64,000 nucleotides of DNA from Ridgeia piscesae (taxonomy: Eukaryota > Annelida > Polychaeta > Sabellida > Siboglinidae), in contig JAODUO010000466.1 in the NCBI GenBank assembly GCA_025642075.2, positions 1 to 64,000 of the forward strand, in the 5' to 3' direction. Positions within the stretch are counted from its first letter, which is position 1, and the number at the start of each line of letters is the position of its first letter. This document shows, in pieces, positions 12,001 through 23,212 of the stretch. Position numbers and translations under genes: made by a program. The notes beneath the pieces are model-generated. The model was given only the letters and a program-made list of their open reading frames with translations, was not told where the DNA came from and did no database searches.

Positions 12001-15000
12001 TAAGAAAAATTATCTGGTTGTGAGACATCAGACACGTTGTCGGCAGATTGTATTTTTTAAATGTATATCTTCATTTTGTAAATAGTATGGGTTGCCATCA
12101 GTTGCTGAGACTGTACATACAATTAATCAATAGCCATTTGTTATGCAAATATAACAGCACATTTCATTTAGCAGACATACAGTGACTAACATAATGTGTG
12201 CAACTTGCACTGTTATAATGAAGCATTTGTAACTTTGCCCTGCATTTTTATCAAAGACTAAATGTTTGGACTGAGACTTCCAACAATATATGTGATAGAA
12301 ATGTTGGATATTTTCATAGTGGCAGCCATTTTGTAAGCATAATTCATGGAACTAGTTGCTAGGCAATGAGTCATGATGGATTCGTCAGTTGTACTGTGAC
12401 AGAGACCATCTTGTTACAGATGTCATTCCTGGTGCTGATGTATCTGGCAGGCTACACTCTGCCGACAGAACTACTGCAGGGCGACATGGTGGCACTCCAC
12501 TCACAGATCACAGAACTTATCCAGGAGACACTGGAGCCAACGACGTGTACTGATGCCATGCCACCTGGCAGCACTGAAGCCATGCCGCCTGGCAGCACTG
12601 AAGCCATGCCACTTTGCAGCACTGAAACCATGCCACCTTGCAGTACTGAAGCCATGCCACCATGCAGCACTGAAACCATGCCACCTTGCAGCACTGAAGC
12701 CATGCCGCCTGGCAGCACTGGAGCCATGCCACATTGCAGCACTGAAGCCATGCCACCTTGCAGTACTGAAGCCATGCCACCATGCAGCACTGAAACCATG
12801 CCACCTTGCAGCAGTGAAACCATGCCACCTTGCAGCAGTGAAACCATGCCTACTTGCAGCACTGAAGGTACACAGCATCTAGACATAGGATGTAAAATGC
12901 ATGAATCAGAACAGTGCCAGTGTCCCACACCGTACATGTACTCGGGTGGTGAACTAGAACTCTCACAGATAACAGTAGAAGACCTTGATTGTCATACAGA
13001 ACCTATAGCAGACAACTCCGACAGTCAAAAGGGAAAACACATCCTGTCTGAAAAAAGAGGGTAACGTTAACCGAGATTACACCTCTGACAGCAAGTGTCC
13101 AGCTCAACCAGACCACTCGATGTCATACAACCCCTCCACTGTTGTTGACATTCGTTCTCCAGAATTGCTGTTTAAAGCAGAACTTGTCACCTTCCTCACA
13201 TTCACATACAACGCTGGTGGAGTGATATCAGATGACTGGCTCTCTAGTACAACACCACCAAGCTCATTACACGAGAAAGTCTCCACGCCATCTTCACCTG
13301 AATCATCCCCATCAGACGTTGACTCTACCGGGGCGCTAGAAGACGACCACGCCCACACACCACTGATCCACATCGAGCGAAGCTATGCGTCGCGACTGAA
13401 ACACATCGAGCTGAAGAGTATTGAGGACACGTCAAGCCCGACCTTGGCCAGCCTCTGTCTCAGATTCTTCTTCCTGGCAACTGGCTCCAGTCTGCACAAT
13501 GTGGCGTTGTCGTGGAAACGACTGGATGATTCCATGCTGCAGTTCATTGCCACACACACGCCTGATCTAAGAACTGTGTCTTTGGTAAGAGTTTCTTGGT
13601 TTACTAAATTACTAAACACAGGATTATGGTTCTTACTCTGACTGATGATCTCTGTAGTATATGGAGAATATTGTTGTTGTTGATTGAAACTTGTGATGGA
13701 TAGCTATTAGCTAACACGGCAGTATTTTATGGCAGCATTTTACAAATCTTGCATCTAGCATTCATCATCCTTAATTTAGATTTTAAAATCATATGAATGA
13801 GTGATCGGATTTTTAAGTATGTTTATATTTGAAGTAATATGTTCTGTAAAAGCAAATTTATATTTGTTATTGATTTTTAGATTTGGTTATTTCCAGAAAT
13901 CTGAGTAATGGTGTTATATATAGTGTAGAATAATTAGTACAAACAGAGCAGCACCAATGTTGCCATGTTGTTGGTGAATTTTGGCTAGATCAGGTGCCTT
14001 GGATTTAAGGAAGCCTTGACTGAAACAATGGTGTTGGAGTCTATGTTGTAACATGAAGCTACCTGTTGTTTCAGACAGACTGTGACTCACTGACCAAGGT
14101 TGGCATTTCAAGTTTGTGTACACTTTGTCCACGCCTGCAGCATGTCAATCTCCAAGGTAACAGTGTTAAAGGGTGGGGGATGATTGTGGGGGGAGTGGGT
14201 CACAGGGTAAATGTTATGTTACAATTTTGTAATGTTGGATCATTGACCTGACAATGTTGGACATATGTAGCATTAATTGTCCTATCAACGTTTATAAAAT
14301 TCAACAGGATTATAATATTATAAATATCAAGAATTATTTATTTTCAAAATTAATTTTATATGCTTATATTTCATCTATGGAGCCATGAAAGGTTATGAAA
14401 CGTGACAAAGGGGTAAAAATGAAAAAGGAGTGTACAGTTTATGTAAACAAAAAAAAAAGGGGGTAAAAATGAAAAAAAGGAGTGTACATGTTATGAAACA
14501 TGACAAGGGGGTGTTGGGGTTGAGATTAGGTAGTTACGAGGTTTGTTTCCTGTCCAGCGGGTTTTTTTTTAAAAATGGACACAATGGTAAACATACATAT
14601 TTGAAACATAACAAGCAGGGGTCTATTTGAAAAAAAGGATTGCCTGTATTCGAGATATAAAAATGCATGGACAAGGTAGCTGGTAAAATATGAATATGTA
14701 CAGATTATGAAACATGACAAGGGGGTAAAAATGAAAAAAGGAGTGTACAGATTATGAAACATGACAAGGGGGTAAAAATGAAAAAAAGGAGTGTACAGAT
14801 TATGAAACATGACAAGGGGGTAAAAATGAAAAAAAGGAGTGTACAGGTTATGAAACATGACAAGGGGGTAAAAATGAAAAAAGGAGTGTACAGATTATGA
14901 AACATGACAAGGGGGTAAAAATAAAAAAAGGAGTGTACAGGTTATGAAACATGACAAGGGGGTAAAAATAAAAAAAAAGGAGTGTACAGGTTATGAAACA

Positions 15001-18000
15001 TGACAAGGGGGTGTTGTGGGTTGAGATTTGCTGTGAGTTCACGCAGGTTTCCGTTTCCCTGTGTGGCCAGCGTGGTGGCATCTTTTTGTTTTCTCAGCAT
15101 ACAAATGGACACAATTGGTAAACACCAACATCATTTGAATGTCTCCTTAGAATAACAAAGACAGTGGGCTCTATTTGCCAAAAAAAGGTATTTGGCCAAA
15201 CTGCTCCAATTTCGAGATATGAAAAATGCGTCATGGTCATCAAGTATTGTCAGTCTGACTCTGTATATTTAATACTGCAGTATGTCGATATATATTCACA
15301 GTGAATGTGGTTATAAGTTTATTGTGTCTGCAGGAGTGTGTTTCATCGGCGATGGTGCACTGGTGGCGCCATCTATACAGACGCTGTCTCTAGCGGAGAC
15401 GGACATCACGGATGTCACTCTTCAGCTTGTGGCAAACAAATCTTCAGCAAAGGTACACACCGTTACACACATGCTACATACACACCGTTACATACATGCT
15501 ATATACACACTGTTACATACATGCTACATACACGCTGTTACATACATGCTACGTACACACCGTTACATACATGCTGCATACACACCGTTACATACATGCT
15601 ACGTACACACCGTTACATACATGCTACGTACACACTGTTACATACATGCTACGTATACACCGTTACATACATGCTACATACACACCATTACATACATGCT
15701 ACGAACACACCGTTACGTGCATGCTACGTACAAACCGCTACATACATGCTAATTACACACCGTTACATACATGCTACATACACACCGCTACATACATGCT
15801 ACGTACACACCGTTACATACATGCTACGTACACACCATTACATACATGCTACGCAAACACCGTTACATACATGCTACGTAAATACAGTTACATACATGCT
15901 ACGTAAGCACTGTTACATACATGCTACGTAAACACTGTTACATACATGCTACGAAACATTTACATACATGCTACGTACACACCGTTACATAACATGCTAC
16001 GTACACACCATTACATACATGCAAACACCGTTACTACATGCTACGTAAATACAGTACATGCTACGTAACACTGTTACATACATGCTACGTAAACACTGTT
16101 ACATACATGCTACGTAAACCGTTACATACATGCTACGTACAAACCGTTACATGCATGTCTACTGTACAACACCGCTACATACATGCTACGTACACACCGT
16201 TACATACATGCTACGTACACACCGTTACATACATGCTACGTAACACGTTATATACATCTGTCCCTACATACATGCTACGTACACACTGTTTACATGCTAG
16301 TAAAAGTTCATACTGTACACACCGTTACATACATGCTACGTACACACCGTTACATACATGCTACGTACACACTGTTACATACATGCTACGTACACACCGT
16401 TACATACATGCTACGTACACACTGTTACATACATTCTACGTACACACCGCTACATACATGCTACGTACACACCATTACATACATGCTAATTACACACCGT
16501 TACATACATGCTACATACACACCGCTACATACATGCTACGTACACACCGTTACATACATGCTACGTACACACCATTACATACATGCTACGCAAACACCGT
16601 TACATACATGCTACGTAAATACAGTTACATACATGCTACGTAAGCACTGTTACATACATGCTACGTAAACACTGTTACATACATGCTACGTACACACCGT
16701 TACATATGTGCTATGTACACATTGTTACATACATGCTACGTACACACCGTTACATACATGCTACGTACACACCATTACATACATGCTATGTACACACCGT
16801 TACATACATGCTACGTACACACCGTTATATACATTCTATGTACACACCGTTACATACATGCTACGTACACACTGTTACATACATGCTATGTACACAACGT
16901 TACATACATGCTACATACACATCGTTACATACATGCTACATACACACCGTTACATACATGCTACGTAAACACTGTTACATACATGCTATGTATACACCGT
17001 TACATACATGCTACGTACAAACCGTTACATACATGCTACGTACACACCGTTACATACATGCTATATAAACACCGTTACATACATGCTATGTAAACACCAT
17101 TACATACATGCTACGCAAACACTGTTACATACATGCTACGTAAATACAGTTACATACATGCTACGTAAGCACAGTTACATACATGCTACGTAAACACCGT
17201 TACATACATGCTACGTAAACACTGTTACATACATGCTACGTACACACCGTTACATATGTGCTACGTACACATCGTTACATATGTGCTATGTACACACCGT
17301 TACATACATGCTACGTACACACCATTACATACATGCTACGTAACACCGTTACATACATGCTACGTACACACCGTTACATACATGCTACGTACACACCGTT
17401 ACATACATTCTACGTACACACCGTTACATACATGCTACGTACACACCGTTAATACATGCTACGTACACACTGTTACATACATGCTATGTACATACCGTTA
17501 CATACATGCTACATACACATCGTTACATACATGCTACGTACACAGATATAAAGACTTTATTTTTATGACTAACCAAAGCCAATTGCTCAGTCAGTGTTAA
17601 AGTATTACCTCAATGATGTCGTGTTGAAACCATGTGTTGATAGCAAAAGCTAATTCCCAAATTGATAGACATTTTAAAATGTGCTCTTTTTAACTGTCTT
17701 GTGAATATTGTGATTTAAATTTTTAATCATTTGTACATGTGTTGTTTGATTTATAAATCCTATATCACTGCTATCGAAAAAATTATATGTAGTCATATAT
17801 ATATATATATTTCCAAATGCTTGTGATTCAAATAAACTTATCAGTCAAACAGAAAAAATAACCAGTTGAATATGTTATCAAATAAGATGTTCGTATTATG
17901 AATTACTGTAACTATAGTTTATTTAATTGAACTTTGCGTAATTTCATGCCAATGCAATAGCCATGTTATTCCTGTATTCCAGCTTAGAGCCCTCGACATA

Positions 18001-21000
18001 TCGTGGTGCGAGGAAGTGACAACAGAGGGCGTGAATGCAGTCGCAGAGAACTGCACGAACCTTGAGAAGTTAGCTGTGAGACAAGGACCAATCACAGGGC
18101 AGACTTTGTCGCTGTTGGCGCAGCACTGCCGGCGACTGAAAGTGCTGAATCTGTCTGGCATCACCAGCATCACAGACAATGACCTGGTGATGTTGTCTCT
18201 ACGACTGAAAGATCTCGAAGAACTCGACGTCAGCTGGAACTGCAGTAAGTCTCCGAGGTCATTCAGATTGTTTATGGCTGCCCCGCATTGCTATTTTCCT
18301 GCATTAATTGTGTTATTGCCATATTTAAAAAAGACATGTTTTCTTAATAATTCATATTTTTAGGTTTCTTATGTTCATTATTACAGCAAGAATAATTTTC
18401 ATTTGAATAGTTCATTAAAACGTGACACATGCATAATATGCCTTGCTATCTAGCCATTAGATGGCAGCATATGTACAGTTTGTGCTGCCATCTGGTGGAC
18501 ACATGTCAATACAATGAGGATTATATTCCATGAGCATCAACTACCTAATGATAGTGAAAGTGCCCTGCATACTAAGCTAAATGTAGCATAACTGATTGGC
18601 GATGGTGATTTGCATTGAGATGGTGACTTGCATTGAGACTTTCCTGTTGTGTCTCGTGTAGGTCTCAGTGACATTGGTGTACACCCGATACTACGCCACT
18701 GCATCTATCTCAAGTCTCTAGTCCTGTCGGGGATCAAGGTGCTCACGTCTGAACCCTTCCTGCACATCATCTCAGGTAAATGAAGCAAGTCTAATATTTT
18801 GTCTGTTGAGACAAAATGTTTAAAACAGAGATAAAGTCACTGCTACATACTCAGAGGTTGGGGTTGTGGAATAATCATTTCTGTTGCTGTTTGGATTGGA
18901 AAGATATTGTAAATTGTCATCAAAAACATGTAGAGTAATTTATGGAAATAGGACGGAGTGTGCACATCCCTCTGTAATTATAATATGAAATATGATAGTA
19001 AAAAAACAACAAAAGCAGAGTGTTTCATATCAAACATTGGTCTTTTCAATACCTACCATGCTGTCCATTTCTGATGTCCACTAGATTTCGTCAGTGTGCA
19101 CTAATACAAGTTCCACCAAACAGCCGGGACATCTATTTTTTTGGACTTCATGAGATTACTGTAGGTGGTGGTGTTTGACAGGGCTGTCTCGTTGGAGGAA
19201 GAGATTACTGTAGGTGGTGGTGTTTGACAGGGCTGTCTCACTGGAGGAAGAGATTACTGTAGGTGGTGGTGTTTGGCAGGGCTGTCTCACTGGAGGGAGA
19301 GATTACTGTAGGTGGTGGTGTTTGGCAGGGCTGTCTCGTTGGAGGAAGAGATTACTGTAGGTGGTGGTGTTTGGCAGGGCTGTCTCACTGGAGGAAGAGA
19401 TTACTGTAGGTGGTGGTGTTTGGCAGGGCTGTCTCACTGGAGGAAGAGATTACTGTAGGTGGTGGTGTTTGACAGGGCTGTCTCACTGGAGGAAGAGATT
19501 ACTGTAGGTGGTGGTGTTTGACAGGGCTGTCTCACTGGAGGAAGAGATTACTGTAGGTGGTGGTGTTTGACAGGGCTGTCTCACTGGAGGAAGAGATTAC
19601 TGTAGGTGGTGGTGTTTGGCAGGGCTGTCTCACTGGAGGAAGAGATTACTGTAGGTGGTGGTGTTTGACAGGGCTGTCTCACTGGAGGAAGAGATTACTG
19701 TAGGTGGTGGTGTTTGACAGGGCTGTCTCACTGGAGGGAGAGATTACTGTAGGTGGTGGTGTTTGGCAGGGCTGTCTCACTGGAGGAAGAGATTACTGTA
19801 GGTGGTGGTGTTTGACAGGGCTGTCTCACTGGAGGAAGAGATTACTGTAGGTGGTGGTGTTTGACAGGGCTGTCTCGCTGGAGGAAGAGATTACTGTAGG
19901 TGGTGGTGTTTGACAGGGCTGTCTCACTGGAGGAAGAGATTACTGTAGGTGGTGGTGTTTGGCAGGGCTGTCTCACTGGAGGGAGAGATTACTGTAGGTT
20001 GTGGTGTTTGACAGGGCTGTCTCGTTGGAGGAAGAGATTAGTGTAGGTGGTGGTGTTTGGCAGGGCTGTCTCACTGGAGGAAGAGATTACTGTAGGTGGT
20101 GGTGTTTGACAGGGCTGTCTCGCTGGAGGAAGAGATTACTGTAGGTGGTGGTGTTTGACAGGGCTGTCTCACTGGAGGAAGAGATTACTGTAGGTGGTGG
20201 TGTTTGACAGGGCTGTCTCACTGGAGGAAGAGATTACTGTAGGTGGTGGTGTTTGACAGGGCTGTTTTCTGGAGGAAGAGATTACTGTAGGTGGTGGTGT
20301 TTGGCAGGGCTGTCTCACTGGAGGAAGAGATTACTGTAGGTGGTGGTGTTTGGCAGGGCTGTCTCACTGGAGGAAGAGATTACTGTAGGTGGTGGTGTTT
20401 GGCAGGGCTGTCTCACTGGAGGGAGAGATTACTGTAGGTGGTGGTGTTTGACAGGGCTGTCTCGTTGGAGGAAGAGATTAGTGTAGGTGGTGGTGTTTGG
20501 CAGGGCTGTCTCACTGGAGGAAGAGATTACTGTAGGTGGTGGTGTTTGACAGGGCTGTCTCGCTGGAGGAAGAGATTACTGTAGGTGGTGGTGTTTGACA
20601 GGGCTGTCTCACTGGAGGAAGAGATTACTGTAGGTGGTGGTGTTTGACAGGGCTGTCTCACTGGAGGAAGAGATTACTGTAGGTGGTGGTGTTTGACAGG
20701 GCTGTCTCACTGGAGGAAGAGATTACTGTAGGTGGTGGTGTTTGACAGGGCTGTCTCACTGGAGGAAGAGATTACTGTAGGTGGTGGTGTTTGACAGGGC
20801 TGTCTCACTGGAGGAAGAGATTACTGTAGGTGGTGGTGTTTGACAGGGCTGTCTCACTGGAGGAAGAGATTACTGTAGGTGATGGTGTTTGACAGGGCTG
20901 TCTCACTGGAGGAAGAGATTACTGTAGGTGGTGGTGTTTGACAGGGCTGTCTCACTGGAGGAAGTGTCAGGCTCTGCTGCGCCTGAAGCTGCATGAGAGG

Positions 21001-21806
21001 AACGTTCTACAGGAACATGACATGGAACAACTGTCTAGTGATGAGGTAAGTTTACAAGTGGTCCAATGCTGAACACTACTAAATCTTTCACCTTTGGTGG
21101 CTGTATATTTGCAACAACCTGAAAAAAAATGTCCAGGCTCAAATTGTGTAATTGAAATATTGTGTTCTGATGCGTTTGGCCTTGGACTGATTTACACAAC
21201 ACATTCTGGCTATACAGTGCCTAGCACAGTGCAGATAGGACACACATTTTTAACTGAAATAGCTTTTGTGAAAATGACATAAAACATATGGACGCAAGAT
21301 TTGTGCCCTGTCATTATATATACAATGCCAAATGATGTTTTGTCGTTGAGTGTATATTGGGATAAACCCACCCGTGGACCAACATAGGGGGCATTTGTCA
21401 TCACTTCAAATATCTTGAGCTTGAATTTGTTACATTAAAGTTACCTTAATGGACCTTAAATGCTGAGGCAAAGCCCATGTTGAATATTGGAGCGATTATA
21501 TTACAGTTCTGCCTTGTTCCACTCGGTGGACCCCCAATTTACCAATCTGTTCTATCGGACATTTTAATGCCCATTTTCCAGGAGTTTGATGCGGCATATG
21601 TCGCGACCCGTTCGACCAGCTATGCGCCGAGTCTACGGTGGCTCGACCTGGAGTATTGTGACAAGATCAATGACACGCACCTTGCGGAGATCGTTGCTGT
21701 TTGTCGGGGTACCCTGAAGGTGCGTGACTATTACGGCGAAGATGTCGAGCCAGCGTGGATCACGTGCCGCAAGGGAAGTGTGTTCCTTGCAAAAGCGATG
21801 TCGTGA
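8784..21806 (+). CDS. Cysteine-type leucine-rich repeat protein (FBXL/AMN1-like repeats), 11 coding exons
   Basis: The exons are 8784-9073, 9553-9694, 10037-10099, 11333-11560, 12420-13584, 14075-14156, 15334-15452, 17983-18244, 18662-18775, 20945-21045 and 21582-21806. Phases agree at every junction. The total is 2,791 nt, exactly one base over a multiple of three, and the extra base is explained by a frameshift in exon 5. Corrected length is about 929 residues. Many repeats follow the cysteine-containing LRR pattern (RRLETIDLTEC, LRHLNVSTCGDLTD, LKVLNLSGITSITDNDL, LRWLDLEYCDKINDTHL), as in FBXL and AMN1 proteins, which usually act as substrate adaptors. I see no clear F-box at the N-terminus, so a ubiquitin-ligase role is not shown. 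The central region is an insert with an 8-residue tandem repeat. The start ATG is 16 nt after an acceptor (8768), so a non-coding first exon lies upstream. Confidence 0.82.
9553..9694 (+). CDS. LRR gene coding exon 2
   Basis: Acceptor GTGTTTCAG|A. The exon completes an Arg codon, then reads CRRLETIDLTECSHL, a standard cysteine-type LRR, and ends at CAT|GTAAGC in phase 0. Confidence 0.85.
10037..10099 (+). CDS. LRR gene coding exon 3 (63 nt)
   Basis: Reads LPNLQVLDCDHISTR, an LRR core. The acceptor CCAGCCAG|TCT at 10036 keeps phase 0 with both neighbours. Upstream AGs at 10011 and 10032 would break the frame. The donor is AGG|GTAATT. Confidence 0.7.
10735..10810. repeat. (CA)n / (CACG)n microsatellite in LRR intron
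   Basis: CA-rich tract with CG interruptions in intron 3 of the LRR gene. Cys/Val and His/Thr-rich frames here are artefacts. Confidence 0.9.
11012..11300 (+). repeat. 31-bp minisatellite in LRR intron 3
   Basis: About eight imperfect copies of a unit containing GGTTGGTAGCAGTAGATTTA followed by CCCCAACTGAG. The array stops about 30 bp before the acceptor of exon 4. Confidence 0.85.
11333..11560 (+). CDS. LRR gene coding exon 4
   Basis: Acceptor GGCTGCAG|GTG, donor GAG|GTAGGT, phase 0 at both ends, 76 codons. Contains two to three LRRs (MPRLRHLNVSTCGDLTD, LTSVDMSGCGGLTNVAV, LRSINLSW). Confidence 0.88.
12420..13584 (+). CDS. LRR gene coding exon 5 with 8-residue tandem repeat and an apparent +1 frameshift
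   Basis: It begins in phase 0 with SFLVLMYLAGYTLPTELL, continuing the LRR from exon 4, then enters a tandem repeat at 12547-12870. The open frame runs to a TAA at 13062. A second frame is open from 13009 and carries the rest (HIERSYASRLKHIELKSIED, then LHNVALSWKRLDDSML) to the phase-0 donor TTG|GTAAGA. The exon is 1,165 nt. Dropping one base, most simply from the run of six A at 13051-13056, makes one continuous frame and fixes the total gene length modulo 3. A small unrecognised intron is the alternative. The region between the repeat and 13380 is Ser/Thr/Pro/Asp-rich and probably disordered. Confidence 0.75.
12547..12870 (+). repeat. 24-bp coding minisatellite (8-residue repeat)
   Basis: About 13 copies of a 24 bp unit encode the octapeptide STE(A/T)MPP(C/G). 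The period is a multiple of three, so copy-number change keeps frame. Cys appears in most units. The insertion sits between two LRR segments. Confidence 0.93.
14075..14156 (+). CDS. LRR gene coding exon 6
   Basis: Acceptor TTGTTTCAG|ACA. Reads DSLTKVGISSLCTLCPRLQH, a typical cysteine-type LRR, and ends in phase 1 at CAAG|GTAACA. Confidence 0.85.
14391..15012 (+). repeat. 47-48 bp minisatellite in LRR intron 6, interrupted
   Basis: Around ten copies of a unit containing GTGTACAGATTATGAAACATGACAAGGGGGTAAAAATGAAAAAAGGA, at 14391-14516 and 14700-15012. The interruption at 14516-14700 resembles a shortened copy of 15012-15245. Confidence 0.88.
15334..15452 (+). CDS. LRR gene coding exon 7
   Basis: Acceptor TGTCTGCAG|GA in phase 1. 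Encodes IQTLSLAETDITDVTLQLVA, an LRR, and ends at AAAG|GTACAC in phase 0. The donor is the first bases of the adjacent 25-bp array. Confidence 0.85.
15453..17545 (+). repeat. 25-bp minisatellite, about 83 copies, starting at a splice donor
   Basis: The unit is CGTTACATACATGCTACGTACACAC with variants. The array starts at the GT donor of exon 7. Most units lack stops in all three + frames, so long fake open frames of 25-residue periodicity (for example HTCYVHTVTYML) appear. These are not genes. Rare variant units recur in blocks (near 15851, 16589 and 17112), which indicates higher-order duplication. Units at about 15940-16320 are ragged. Confidence 0.95.
17983..18244 (+). CDS. LRR gene coding exon 8
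   Basis: Acceptor TATTCCAG|CTT. The 87 codons carry about three consecutive LRRs (LRALDISWCEEVTTEGV, NLEKLAVRQGPITGQTL, LKVLNLSGITSITDNDL, LEELDVSWN). Ends in phase 1 at A|GTAAGT. Confidence 0.9.
18662..18775 (+). CDS. LRR gene coding exon 9
   Basis: Acceptor CTCGTGTAG|GT. Reads LSDIGVHPILRHCIYLKSLV, an LRR, and ends in phase 1 at TCAG|GTAAAT. Confidence 0.85.
19153..20964 (+). repeat. 49-bp minisatellite, about 37 copies, containing the exon-10 splice acceptor
   Basis: The unit is AGATTACTGTAGGTGGTGGT + GTTTGACAGGGCTGTCTCAC + TGGAGGAAG. The last unit is continuous with coding exon 10. Its TTTGACAG| is the acceptor and the following 20 bases of the unit are exonic. Variant units such as ATTAGTGTAGG recur about 440 bp apart (around 20036 and 20476), a higher-order block. 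Confidence 0.95.
20945..21045 (+). CDS. LRR gene coding exon 10 (5' end lies inside the minisatellite)
   Basis: Phase 1 to 0, 101 nt. It encodes LSHWRKCQALLRLKLHERNV then LQEHDMEQLSSDE, with donor GAG|GTAAGT. The first 20 nt are minisatellite unit. The phase match to exon 9 (G + GG) supports this acceptor. Confidence 0.8.
21582..21806 (+). CDS. LRR gene terminal coding exon
   Basis: Acceptor CATTTTCCAG|GAG, phase 0. Contains the last LRR (LRWLDLEYCDKINDTHLAEI) and a non-LRR tail (VRDYYGEDVEPAWITC), ending at TGA 21804-21806. The C-terminal tail after the last repeat is a common FBXL-like arrangement. Confidence 0.88.
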   Translation, partial: EFDAAYVATRSTSYAPSLRWLDLEYCDKINDTHLAEIVAVCRGTLKVRDYYGEDVEPAWITCRKGSVFLAKAMS

Positions 21807-23212
21807 AAGAGTTGGGTCCTCATTACTGGGTCCTCATTACGATGGACATGTGCAAAGCTTTAATTGTCTGTGATAAGTGTTTTATTCGTGAAATCTGCTT
21901 TTGTGGATTGTAATTTTGTGTACAGATAATCCGAGCCAAGAGACAAATATTGAATATTTGTGTAGGTAACATTTGCTGTGTTTGCTGTCACCAGTGTTGG
22001 CGTGAATGTTGAAATTATTATGCAGACTGGGACGATTTTGCCTAAGGTTTATATGTGCAGACTGAAGAGCAGTGTGTGGAGACAGGCACTAGAGATGCTC
22101 TTGTCCTTTGAACTGTCACGCAAGACATGGTTTTCGCAGTATACATATGAGCATTGTACTGTTATCCTTATCTGCCAAGCTTCGGGGGTCAAAAGTCACA
22201 CTCGCTTGGAGAGATAAAATCATGAACGATGATCTCATAACTTTAGTTAGATTATTGTAATTTGCTTATGATGGCGGGCATATTTTATGGATTGACTTTT
22301 TCAACAAGCTTGGCAGGAAACAGCAGTTAAGTTCAGCTAGCATTTTCAATTAATTTACACTAGAATTTCGTTTTGAATAGATTGAACGGTCATGCCTTTA
22401 GCTTGCCATTTCCATTACCCTAGGCGTGTGACAGAATTACAGGTTGTAACTGCTCAAGTACAGCTGTAGATGGATTGTATATATTGACAATCACACTAAA
22501 CCTGTCGACGTTCTAATTGATTAATGTTGTTGTTATTGGTTGTAAATATGCACTGCTTAGGCTGTTTGTTCTGTTTTACATTTTCTTAATTTTACATACC
22601 TAAGACTTACAAATGGGACCTGTGACATTGGCTTATTCTACCACAGTTGTATGTTGTGTTTTATCACGGAACCTGCCATGCACCACTTAACGTAGCAGCA
22701 AAAGTAGAAAAGGTAGTCAGAAGGCTTCCTATGTTACCAGTTAACTTAAGAGATAATGAAATAAATTTCCCTGACATGGGAATGTGTATATTTCACTGTA
22801 GTAACTCAGCAATACAACCAGCATGCAGACATCTTCAAGACCTTCCCGAGTGTGGTCCGAGTAGCAAAGTTCCTGTGGACAAAGTGTAGATCGCCGTGTG
22901 ATCTAACCGTAAGATGTAAAAAATCACCTTGGTGTTTATTTCAGTCTGCAAGTGTGTATAGTATTATAAAAGAAACTTTCTTTTTGGGCACACATGTGCC
23001 TTTGTGTGATATTTTGCTACAAGTTATTTTGTGTATGTTTTTGAAATGTTTATAACATTTGTGAATGCATTGCATGCTTGTCTGAAGATTTGTGTGAATA
23101 CAAAGGTGTAAACCAGTCTGTATGACGTCTCTGTCACCGGGCTTCTTGAGAACAAATAAGCATCAAATCTAACAAAGTATTGCATATTTTATTGTAATAA
23201 ATAAATAACAAC
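21807..23212 (+). other. Probable 3' UTR / 3' flank of the LRR gene
   Basis: No coding signal. AATAAA hexamers on the + strand occur at 22759-22764 and 23196-23201, the latter followed by further ATAAATAA. Either could be the poly(A) signal, and the sequence does not decide which. Confidence 0.4.

Noticed and set aside
12452..12937. Minus-strand and out-of-frame open frames over the 24-bp repeat
   Set aside because: They mirror a repeat whose sense frame continues an LRR exon with proper splice phases.
15282..17600. Long His/Thr/Tyr/Cys-rich open frames in all three + frames
   Set aside because: They are the 25-bp minisatellite read through. The same peptide appears in every frame, and the array starts at an intron donor.
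18460..18495. Short inverted repeat AGATGGCAGCA / TGCTGCCATCT
   Set aside because: Only 11-12 nt arms with a 20 nt spacer in an intron. Too weak to call.
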